The translations under genes and the position numbers were made by a program. Shown one piece after another: positions 54,538 to 64,000 of a stretch of DNA of 64,000 nucleotides. The DNA comes from Favolaschia claudopus (Eukaryota; Basidiomycota; Agaricomycetes; Agaricales; Mycenaceae): assembly GCA_037176885.1 (NCBI GenBank), contig JAWWNJ010000041.1, positions 868,001 to 932,000 of the forward strand. Reading direction: 5' to 3'. Each line of letters opens with the position of its first letter. Positions within the stretch are counted from its first letter, which is position 1. The notes beneath the pieces are model-generated. The model was not told where the DNA came from. It did not search any database and was given only the letters and a program-made list of their open reading frames with translations.

Positions 54538-56808
54538 CTAAACCGCAGTCTGGCCCCATGGCGAATTGAGCAACATATCACGCAGAGCCTTCGCCTCCTC
54601 CTTGTAGTCGATGGGGTGTATTCTAACAATCCCGTAACGCACACGACTCTGACCCTAGAACCCACAGTTAGTCGAGCACCTAGTCAATGAATGTCCTCTG
54701 CGTACATTATACTCGTCCATTCGGGCGCGACATAGGAAGTTGTACGTTTTGCAAGTCGATTCTGACATCACCTCGTTGAACGCTGCCTCGTTCACCTCCT
54801 ACATGAAATGAATCGTCAAGAAAGAACGAACGACGAAACTATCGCTCCAACCTTGAGATCATGGAGTTCATCCGCCGTCTTTCCGAAGACAGTCTCTCCC
54901 ACTTCATTGAAACCTTGGAGCCATGCTTGTTCCGAATGATCAGAGCACGCCATAGCCATGATATAACTTTGCAAAAGATATCAGTAAACGATGAATGTTC
55001 CAGGCCAAACCAAAATGAACTTACCGGTATTTGGGTCGGGGCCAGCTCTGGTTGCACTTCTCGCACCGCCATCCACCGTTGCCATCGTCAGTGACCTTCT
55101 TGCTGCAGTCGGTCTTCTGGCAAGCAGGGTACCATAGCGATTCAGGTTTCATGAAAACGATCGTAGCGCGTGTGGAGAAGTATGTGCTTTCAGTCTCGTT
55201 TGAGCCCAACGATGTGGCTTTGACGTCGTGGAGACTACGGATCTGGCTTCGCTGGAAGCCAGTCCCCCCTGTGCCGCTTCCAGAACCGCCGGAGGATTGG
55301 TGCGCTCGATAGCTGGTGCTGTTGCCCAGTTCATCGTACCAACCTCGCAACACATGTGCATCTGGAATGTCAGGGTTGATGGACATAGTGCTTGAGCTGA
55401 AGAAAGAGAGAGACCGTCCTAAGAAAAGTGGGAAAAAATGAAGGTGAGTTGAATATGCTAGCTGCAAAACAATGATGTTCAAACCTCCATAATCTCCAAC
55501 CTTGACACTTTTGAACGCGATAACGGAGCCAGGCGAACTGAAATTTTCGGCTTGCTTTCCCCACAGGGTCATTCGAACAGAATACTCTGACTTGTCGACG
55601 AGAGTGAGCTCGCGTTTCGTGATCTTACCACAGTGGGATGTAAGTTCCAGAACCCAGGTTTCGAGTGATCATAGTATTTACCGTTCTGTTCGTGGCCTTG
55701 GATGTGATCTCGCTGCATTCTCCGACATCTTTGACGACGCCAAGCACATCTACATCCAGAATAAGTCTGATGCAATCGAATCAGAATCGAACATACCACA
55801 AGTCGAGTCCTTCGGTTGGCTCTCTAAGTTTCCGAGCTCGACAAAATTATACTTGATGCTGGGTACGTTTGAAGTGTCGAGACACTGTTAAAAGAGAAGA
55901 TGAGGGGAAGGTTGGAGAAGGGGACGTTGCCTAGAACATACCTCTTCTATTTCGCTGTTTTTCTCGAATCCCAATTCATATTCGTTGTTGAGGTGAGAAA
56001 ACTGTTTTTTGGCGATGTTGACTCGGGCACGAGAGATAAAGTACACTTTTCCCTCCTGGAGCCTATTGAACAGGTCAGTGGCAACTGCATTAAACGCTGT
56101 CGCCTTGATCTCCCCAGTCTCGTCCATCAGAGTCACGCTGAAGAGTTGACCTTCGCCTTTAGCAGTAGCGTAGTGCTTCATTTCGCTCTTCTGGGTGACG
56201 CGCGCTTTGATGGTCCAGTTGTTCTGGTAAGGGCTCAGGCCTTCGATAGGGTAAACTGAACCGCGGTTGCTAGAGGATGAAGTCTGTTGCCGTTGGGGAG
56301 GAGGAGCAGCCGGTGCAGGAGCGGGAGCGGGAGTTTGCTGAGCGGACGTGGAGGTAGTCGGCGTAGCCGCAACCTGGTTCTGACCCGCCTCTGGGGTCAG
56401 AGTGACCGGATTGCCGATTTTATCCACCATCTGCTCGACGACATCCATCCCGAGAATGATGAGGAGCCTGTAAAGCAAGATGAGCGCGTCACAAAGGACT
56501 GGTATACGTCAAACTGACCGTTTTTCCTGCACGAAATTGCAGGTCATTTTCGTGACATTGATGATCGTGTTTTTCTTAATCTGCTCCTCCTTGACGAGGT
56601 GATTGAGCTGGGTGGCAAGCATGGCTTGAATGAAATGCTCTCCATCGGAGACAATGATGCGATATCTATCCAGCGCGCTGGCGGCGTTGTTGGCGTTGAC
56701 ACTCCTGACGGAGAGAAGCTGGAGAGTGTGGGTCGCGTCGAAGAGGGACGTGTCATCGGGAGCTGCGTTGTGTAAGCCAATGCAGCTACCCGCGGTGAGT
56801 TGAACCAT
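54538..56808 (-). CDS. rfa1: Replication protein A large subunit (RPA1)
   Basis: Starts at 56808 (MVQLTAGSCIGLHNAAPDD) and is spliced through several short introns to the stop at 54538. The N-terminal OB fold (about residues 1-115) recruits partner proteins. A Gln/Pro-rich linker leads to DNA-binding domain A (VYPIEGLSPYQNNWTIKARV, LFSVTLMDETGEIKATAFN), domain B (SVRMTLWGKQAENF) and domain C with its zinc ribbon C-x4-C-x13-C-x2-C (CQKTDC...CEKC). The subunit binds single-stranded DNA in replication, repair and recombination as part of the RPA heterotrimer. Domain order and length fit the family well. Confidence 0.93.
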
Positions 56809-57055
56809 AATAGCGTTGAACGTATACGCGATATGAACAAGTTATGGGCCGTCTGTTGTGGGAGACGACGAGGTGGGGAAAGGAGAGAAAGGTGGTCACA
56901 GCTGTGACGCGACGCGTCCATATCATGACTCACGGCAACCGCCGATCCGATCCAAGGTGTCACAACATTCAGACTGTCCCCCGTCACGCCCCACTACGCT
57001 ACCGTCATTAATCTTTTAATAAAGTCTGTTAATTTGCTCCTTGTCTTGCTCCCCC

Positions 57056-58191
57056 ATGTCCTCTGGAATGGAGCCAGGAAACTCGTCCCTACTTCCCCCC
57101 ACCGCTGGCCCAAACTTTGAATTCGGTAAACGCAAGCGTTGGGCCGATCTGGTCATCACAGAGTTGGTCGACGTTCTGCTCCTAGTTCTCTCTCCTCTAG
57201 GCAAAGTGCTGTACTGCGGAAACGGTCTCAAAGCACTCTTGGGCTGGAGCGACGCTGATCTGATTGATTACGACTTTGCCGACCTTCTCAACGGTGAGTT
57301 ACTCGTCAAAGTCGGCAATTTTCAGAGCACAGATATCGCACGCAGCCGAAGACAAGGATGGCTTTATCCAGGCTTTTCAAGATTCCCTTCGGACTGGAGA
57401 TCCCATGGCAGCGTCCTATGTTCGGATTCGTATCGCACCATCTAAATCAACTGACCCAGCATCACCTGAACAACTATTTGAGGTGAACGGGCGAGTGCAG
57501 ACCACTGAGACAGATGCACAGGTGTTTTTTGCCGTAGCTAAACCGTATCCCAATAAGAACGTTGAAATGTATGGTTATTCTTCTAATCGCGAGTCAAGTT
57601 GAATTTTGTTTCGAAGGTTGGACACCTTTCTTGAACTTCAAGAGGAGCACGACCGACTACAATATCGGGTCGCCGAGCTCAGAGCCCGGGCGCCCCCGTC
57701 TTCTCCCGGCTCGCCTGCCTCATCTAATGCGCCGACTCCGACGTCTTTGTACGCGACAACCTCAGTGCTTCCTCAGTACCCTGTTCCTCGGTCTTCTCGC
57801 CTAGAAGACGATATGGCCTCTTTCCCTCCACCTGCTGGCGATAGAATCGGTACCAGCTCTTCAGGAAAGCCTGCGGATGACAGCGACCAATTGAAAAAGA
57901 AAAAGGTAACTCGTCATGCATCTCAATCGCTGCTTACATATAAATTCTCTCAAGGTTCAAAAGAAAACTGTTCCGCCCGAGCAGTATGTTTGTATCACTT
58001 GTGGACGCACCGACTCTCCTGAATGGCGAAAGGTTCGTGCGTGAGCTTGACGGGATCTAATCGCAATATCACGAATGTTGCAGGGCCCAACCGGACCAAA
58101 AACCTTGTGCAATGCTTGTGGCCTGCGATGGGCCAAGCAGACTAAGGTGAACAAACAGGCGGGGGAATCTGCCACTGGACCATCATCTTAG
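57056..58191 (+). CDS. wc-2: White collar 2-like PAS and GATA zinc-finger protein
   Basis: The start is the ATG at 57056 ([11 protein letters not shown]). A PAS domain (about residues 35-170) contains [30 protein letters not shown] Pro/Ser linker and KKKK cluster follow, then a GATA-type finger [26 protein letters not shown] near the C-terminus, split by an intron after EWRK. In fungi WC-2 pairs with the blue-light receptor WC-1 through PAS domains and binds GATA sites of light-induced genes; in mushrooms the pair controls photomorphogenesis. The single PAS and single C-terminal finger match WC-2 rather than WC-1, which has a LOV domain. Confidence 0.9.
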
Positions 58192-59718
58192 TTTCCCCTC
58201 ACCTTGTCTCATTGCTTTCTTGTTGTCGCGCTATCGTCGGAAATTCTTGGACTGCATTTGATGGACTTTGTAGAGTATGCAAACACACATAGAATCTGTA
58301 CAGACCTGTACACAGGATATGTTACATAGCTCAGACTAAAACAAAAATCTGGGTCCTGGGAATTGAAGATCCCGGAATTATTTGGGAATTACAAGGGAAT
58401 TATAATATAAGTCGGAAGTTGGCGGTCAAAGTGAGGACTACGAGCCAAATTCGGTCAAGATCCATACCACAACCATTTTCAAATAGCAAAGGACAAATTG
58501 CGGACTCAATTCATACGTCACGACGCGGGTGTATTCGCAGCGCGCAACCCACAGGGGAAAGATATATAAGAGTCAAGGCACCTTTGAAATCCAGCAAGGA
58601 ACATGGCCGCTTCCTTCCACCCAGTTTGGATTGCTCCCCTCGTCGACGTGCAGTCGTTGGGTATTATCCTTTCTCATACCCGACCAACGGCAGGCCCAAT
58701 GCGCATGGCCAAGACAATCAGACCCGTATTTCTCCCGAGATTTGCGCCTCATCTCTTTCCGCACGCCGCAAGGCGGGCCAGTTCGAAGAAAGCCAAGGGG
58801 GAAACAGGCATTGGGAGATGTAGACTCTTCAGCCGAAAGAAGAGTCCGCTGACTGGCCTCCAGTATGTCCAAGGTTTTGTTGGCATGATACACTTGCTCA
58901 TGGCATTGTTGCGTTCTCCGAAGCATATAGACTTCCAGGAACATGCCACAACCATCGAAGCACAAACATTCCGTGAGTTCGCTGACTGCTCTCGAGTATG
59001 TTCAGGATTTTGTTGAGATTATACAACTTGCTCATGCATTGTGTCCTCCAAAGCGTACAGACCGACTTCCAGGAACATGCCAGAATCATCGAAGCCCAAC
59101 ATTCCTTCCTTCCACTCTTTTCGCGGTTCTGAAATACTTTTAATTCCGCTTTCATAAAAGAACCTTCAGGAAAATATATAACATAGTACTGCCCTCTATT
59201 GTTTACACGTACAGCGTTGATGATATCACAGTCAATTCTGGGTATGCGTCGGAACAATGCAAGTGAGGAGAAGACGGAATAGGAAAAATTAGACCGAATG
59301 AAACCTCGACATCGAAAAGGATGAAGAGGGTGTCGTCATAGGATATGAAGGGAACGTGAAGATGAGGCATGATTTCAGCTGTACTAACTGTGCGTTGTGA
59401 TGGTGGTATGATAGCAGGCACCGAAGAATTACGATATCGTGTGTGTTGAAAGAGTGGTGTTGGGTTGCTTAGTGTTACACGTCCTCTACCGCTGCCCTGC
59501 AAAATTTGTTGAGAACCAACATTATAATCAAAAGTGAAGAGCAAGCTTACTAGGTAGAACGAGCATGATTAAAACAAGAGTCCAAATGCCGAAAGGCAAG
59601 TATAAATCTAGCGTGGGCCCAGCAGGCGACGAATGCGACGCAGCTGAATCGGCTGCGCGGGAGTCGGAAGAGCAATCGAAGGAAAAAATCTCGACCCCAA
59701 ATCCTCCCGCCAAGCAAA
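58192..59718. other. Intergenic region with a diverged tandem duplication
   Basis: Lies between the WC-2 and LIS1 genes, which converge. No gene supported; the duplication at 58848-59105 is described separately. Confidence 0.4.
58848..59105. repeat. Diverged tandem duplication, two units of about 125 bp
   Basis: Units 58848-58970 and 58980-59105 share blocks such as GCTGACTG, TTTTGTTG, CTTGCTCATG and CTTCCAGGAACATGCCA, with scattered substitutions. Confidence 0.7.
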
Positions 59719-61338
59719 TCAAGGAAGCCAAATCTTGACAGTTTGGTCTACGCTACCCGTAGCCACAACATTGATCAACTTTTCTTCCACCGGTGGCGCG
59801 TCACCCTTGGCTGCGTCGCCATTGACCTTCACGTCGTCGCCTTTCCCACCGCCGACGACCTGCCGGCCCCATGCGAGAGTTTGGACAAAATGGCCGTGGG
59901 CTTCGACAGTCTTCATGCATCGGCCAGTTGAGAGCTCCCACACTCGTACTGTCTTGTCGTCTGATGCGGACAAGAGGTATTTTCCTGTGGGATGGAATGC
60001 CAGAGCGCGAACCCAGTTGTCGTGCCCTGGAAGATTTCGTAGCAATTGCCCACTGGCGGTATCCCATAGCTTGATCGTCTTATCACGCGCACCGGTAGCG
60101 ACGTATGCACCTAGACGCTTGGAGCGGTCGGTATTCTAATTCAAAAATTAGACCATCGAAGCAAGCTCGCTGGGATCTCGTACTGGTATGCCGGCAAGCT
60201 CCCGAATGGCAGCGTATGCAGCGGGGGGTGCGAACACGACGACCTCGACAGCGTTTTCATGTCCCCGTAATTCCATCTTCGATTCACCCGTTAGCGGGTC
60301 CCAGATACGAGCAGTCTGAAAGACTTAGTGAGACAAGGAGATGGGGTGTCGACGAAAGTACGAACATGATCGTTGGAGGCGCTTGCTAAAAGCTTTCCGT
60401 CATCCGAGGGAATTACGCAGCGTACCCACTCAGAGTGCCCTGATATGGTTCGGACAAGGTGTCTGTAGGAGGTAAGAGGCGCCAATCCTGGGCAGTTCGC
60501 AATCACACTCACGTGGAAGCAATGTCGAAAACTCGGATGGTTTTGTCCCTACTAGCGCTCACGATAAACTGGTCGCCAGGCATGAACCGAACGGACGAGA
60601 CTGAGTGCTCGTGTCCTGGGAAGGTTTTGGTATTCTTCCATTCGTTCTGGCTGTCCCATATCTTGATGAACAGGTCCGTAGAGCACGTTACTATTTCGCA
60701 GGTCGACTCTTTCAGGTCATTGTTAAACGATTGGCGCACCCACCTAATAATTGTCCCTTGTGATCGAAATCCACGTCCATGACGGCCTTGGTATGTCCCT
60801 TGAGGGTGCGCTCGAACTCGCCCGTTTCCCAGTCCCATATCTTCACGGTTGCATCTTCACTTGCGGACGCGAGTATCGAATACTGCGGATGGAAAGCGAC
60901 TCGCGTGATGGGCGAGCGATGGCCAGTGAGCACATGCGCGGCGGGGGCGCGCGGAACCCAATCGGACTGAGAAGCCGCGCGCTTTGACGGTGCTTGCGAT
61001 AGTTCCTCTTGTAGAGCCGAATTTCGATTTTCAAGGTCCATGATCTACGCATAGTTACAGTCGCGATTGTTGGGACGGTTTGGAGCTAACGCACCTTCTT
61101 CTGCAATCGGATAACACTCGTCCATTTCTTCTCAAGTAGTCCACTGTATTTCGCCTTTGGATCGGGTGTGTATTCCGTCTCTGCGTCTTGCTTGAGAGCG
61201 TTGAAGGCCGAAATGAAGTTGTTGGCATAGAGGTAGTCCAGCATGGATTTGTGCCTAGAAACCGAGTGAGAACTTCCTTCCAAACGCCGCAAAGGGGACG
61301 CACAGGTCCTCCTTCTGCCTATCAGACAGCAGCGACAT
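59719..61338 (-). CDS. pac1: LIS1/PAC1 nuclear distribution protein
   Basis: Starts at 61338 ([11 protein letters not shown]). The N-terminal LisH motif ([20 protein letters not shown]) mediates dimerisation and is followed by a coiled coil ([16 protein letters not shown]). Seven WD40 repeats then form a propeller, for example [59 protein letters not shown] and [33 protein letters not shown]. An insertion rich in Gly and Lys ([20 protein letters not shown]) lies in the last repeats. The protein regulates dynein and nuclear migration, which matters for hyphae. Introns interrupt several repeats. Length and order match the family. Confidence 0.94.
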
Positions 61339-61613
61339 GATTGAGCTCGTTCAAACCCTCAATGAGAGGACGGTTGGAGTAAGGGAATTCAATGTGACAG
61401 CCAAAGAGGTCACAGCAAGGTTTCGAGACCACAACTAGGCGTAAAATTGGGGGCTCTCTCGCTGTACCAATCGACGATGTCGGCCGTCGTTGTTGTGGTC
61501 GCCGTCGGACCCGTTGAATGGACAGCGAGAAGCAGAAGCCAAGTGGTGGTTGAAATACAGAAACTCCGCAACCTTCGAATCACAACAAAGGTAAATATTG
61601 GCTTTTGACACTC
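61339..61613. promoter_or_regulatory. Shared divergent promoter region of LIS1 and the Drn1-like gene
   Basis: 275 bp between the two divergent start codons, so both core promoters must lie here. No clear TATA box was recognised. Confidence 0.4.
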
Positions 61614-64000
61614 ATGTCGGTCAAAGTGTGAGTTGGAAACGCGTCAATTACGCCAGCTTGAAGCCTTATGTTCTCCTAGGCTGACTGTCGGCTCAGCCGT
61701 AGGTTCAATACGCGACCTTTTCGCCAAAATCAAGGCCATTGACGCGAAACATGGCAAATTCGATCTCGTTCTATGTACCGGCGACTTCTTTGGACCTCTG
61801 GGCGACCCCAGCGCGGAAGAACAGACGGCACAGCTGCTAGATGGTACTCTTGAGGGTGCGTGATACCTTGTAACCCTTCAGGACATATCCGAGCTTGTGT
61901 CTAGCTCCAATTGAATGTTATATCATGCAAGGCAACAGTCCTCTGTCCGATTCTGTCATTCAGAAATTTGCGAAGGCTGGGGGCGAACTATGCAAGAATG
62001 TGTTTCTCATGAGTAAGTGTGCATTTGGCTCAGAGATCGAGTTTGGTTTGCGACGCGTCATGTCAGGCAAATCTGGAATCATAACCACTGCGAACGGCTT
62101 GAGGATCGCTTGTCTTGGAGGTCGCTATGACCCGGAAATATACTTCTCTGCAGAGGCTGCACCGGGCTTTGCTTCACCGTATTTCTCTACGCACACCATG
62201 GAACGCCTACTGTCGAACACTCTGACAACCTCGACTGCTAAACAAAATTATAAATCTCTCGCCGATATTCAATCCACAGCTTCCTCTTCTCAGCTCATTG
62301 ACATCCTGATTACCAATTCATGGCCTGCCGCCATCACCAACTTCTCCTCTACGACGCCTGGCCTCGCATCAAGTGCCGACGCACCCCCACTGGATGATGC
62401 AATTCGACGCACCAAACCGCGGTACCACTTCGCGGCCGCTGGCGGCACTCCACCAATGTTCTGGGAACGTGAACCCTTTATTTGGGGTGACGAAGGCGAT
62501 CGTGTCTCGCGGTTTGTCAGCTTAGGTGCATTCGGTGGTGAACCTGCAACAGGCAAGAAACAGCGCTGGTTCTACGCATTTTCCATTGCGCCTAACTCTC
62601 CTACGGCACCGCCTGTTCCTCGGCCGGCAAATGTAACTAAAAATCCTTTCACCGAGGCTGTCGCACGGTCAGTAAAGCGACCGTTTGATAGCACGACGGA
62701 TTCTGGGGAGAACTTCATCTTTGGGAACAACGTACGGCAACCGCATAAACGAACACGCGTCGGTATGTAGCCTTCTTCGCAGCTTGTGTATCGCCATTCA
62801 CAGATTGTTTGTAGAGGGGGAGCCGGGAAAACCTCCACCTGGATATAAATGCCATAGATGCGAAGCAAGCGATGTTGGTATCAAGATATTCACTTTTCCG
62901 ATTTGTGCTGACACGTACGAGATAGCATTTCATCAATGACTGCCCCGAACGGACGAAACCTCCAGAAGGGTACGTCTGTAAGATATGTGATACACCAGGC
63001 CACCTCGTTCGCGATTGCCCCACCCGGTTTGCGTTAGGTGATACCGGCGGCAAGAAACCGAAGCCGGGGTATATGTGTCGTGCATGTGGGAGCGAGGGTG
63101 CGCACTTTGTCGACGACTGTCCTCTATCAAGTCAGCGGCCTCGGGAGGACCATCGTGGCCAAGGTAGACGCGGACGCGGGCCACCGAAGGAAATTGCGCG
63201 TCAGTTATTTCAGTTTCTTTCGTCCCTGCTATCAATCAAGCCAAAATCCTGGTCTCATCGAACTCCACAGCGGACGAATGCTGGTTTTGCCTATCAAATC
63301 CCAATCTTGCGTACGTCACTGGAATTGTTTGAACTGCTGTCTTCGAGCTCATTGGGACGTTGGCGCAGAAAACACCTCATTGTGGCGATTGGGGCCGAGT
63401 GCTATGTGACGCTTCCAAAGGGGCAGATCATACCTACCCAGTCACAGGCAGGCGATAATTCCTCAATGGTACCGGGAGGGGGCCATATCCTCATTGTACC
63501 CATCACGCACTATCCCACTTACTCTACGATCCCGGAGGATCTCTCTGGTCCGATCATCGAGGAAACAGAAAAGTTAGTATTGTCTTGGCACACGACTTTT
63601 CATATGACGGACGAGTTAACTGCTTTGCATAGACACAAGGCGGCGCTGCGTGCAATGTACGCCAAATACGGCTGTGGAATGGTTGTTTTCGAGGTTGGGA
63701 GATTGAGCGCTAAAGGCGGGCACGCGCATGTCCAAGCGGTGCCAATACCAAACAAATTAAAGGATAAGGTGGAGGAGACGTTCCGAGTGGAGGGCCGTAT
63801 GACGGGTGTGGACTTTGAGGAAGATGCAGATGCAGCGCTGGAGGCGTGTGCTGGAGGAAGGGGAAGTTACTTCCGGGTGGATCTCCCAGATGGAAAGAAG
63901 CTGGTACATCTCATCAAGGACCGTGTTCCGTTTGGTATCCAGTTCGGAAGGTGCGTGTTCTGTGCTGGCTTCATTCACTGTGTTTACTCATTTGTGACTA
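61614..64000 (+). CDS. CWF19L1/Drn1-like splicing-associated protein (3' end outside window)
   Basis: Exon 1 is very short (MSVKV, from 61614), spliced at 61631. The N-terminal metallophosphatase-like region follows (VGSAVGSIRDLFAKIKAIDA, DLVLCTGDFFGPLGD, YIMQGN, GLRIACLGGRYD). After RKRTRVG-type basic sequence, CCHC zinc knuckles appear (YKCHRC, YVCKICDTPGHLVRDC, YMCRACGSEGAHFVDDC). A CwfJ C-terminal HIT-like domain comes next: CWFCLSNPN, LIVAIGAECYVTLPKG, VPGGGHILIVPITHYPT and GGHAHVQAVPIP. In yeast Drn1 works with the lariat-debranching enzyme Dbr1 and binds late spliceosomes. The last visible exon ends at 63950 (IQFGR) with a donor; the remainder lies beyond the window. Confidence 0.87.

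Noticed and set aside
58848..59105. Tandem duplication as a possible small gene family
   Set aside because: Frames are broken and differ between units; treated as non-coding.
1..64000. tRNA, rRNA and CRISPR features
   Set aside because: No complete tRNA or rRNA gene and no regularly spaced repeats recognised; CRISPR is not expected in a fungal nuclear genome. The tRNA-like matches at the LTR edges are primer-binding sites only.

Overview
The window is nuclear DNA from a filamentous basidiomycete, most likely an agaricomycete. Genes carry many short introns of about 50 nt with GTRNGT/YAG borders. The host genes are typical of the group: a WC-2-like GATA photoreceptor partner, LIS1/PAC1, RPA1 and a CWF19L1/Drn1-like splicing factor. 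The transposons are Ty3-like, copia-like and Plavaka elements, all common in mushroom genomes.

Layout. At 0.25-3.5 kb lies an 8-exon gene for an AT-hook nuclear protein. At 5.2-6.4 kb is a leucine-rich F-box-type remnant, and at 6.9-7.35 kb a small Cys-rich protein with a hydrophobic tail. From 7,809 to 32,398 the window is one giant Ty3-like LTR retrotransposon on the minus strand. It has 1.81-kb LTRs, a primer-binding site next to the right LTR and a polypurine tract next to the left LTR. Its gag, protease and RT-RNaseH-integrase frames are open, but the integrase is split by a 4.5-kb inverted-repeat insertion at 19,636-24,166. Between pol and the 3' LTR sit about 9 kb with five spliced plus-strand genes, antisense to gag-pol. 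Three are tandem paralogues that share a Cys-cluster exon with the large 13-exon gene. The PPT and an adjoining hairpin are duplicated inside this cargo, and one base pair of the hairpin covaries.

At 32.4-34.6 kb the C-terminal part of a transposon-type gene is cut by the giant LTR and by a 1.6-kb non-autonomous copia-like element with identical LTRs, a 5-bp target duplication and a half-tRNA-iMet primer site. At 35.4-37.0 kb (minus) is a DUF6698-type gene. At 37.6-43.9 kb are a small gene, a Plavaka transposase with one apparent frameshift, another small gene, and a cluster of AGGTTG motifs resembling a subterminal repeat array.

From 44 kb onward the window is ordinary host sequence: a conserved membrane protein (minus), a multipass membrane protein (plus), a proline-rich repeat protein (plus), RPA1 (minus), WC-2 (plus), LIS1/PAC1 (minus) and the CWF19L1/Drn1-like gene (plus), which runs off the right edge.

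The main candidate for something undescribed is the giant retrotransposon with an intron-bearing antisense gene cargo. Antisense orientation would let these introns survive a full-length RNA intermediate. All splice models, alignments and counts here were made by eye.
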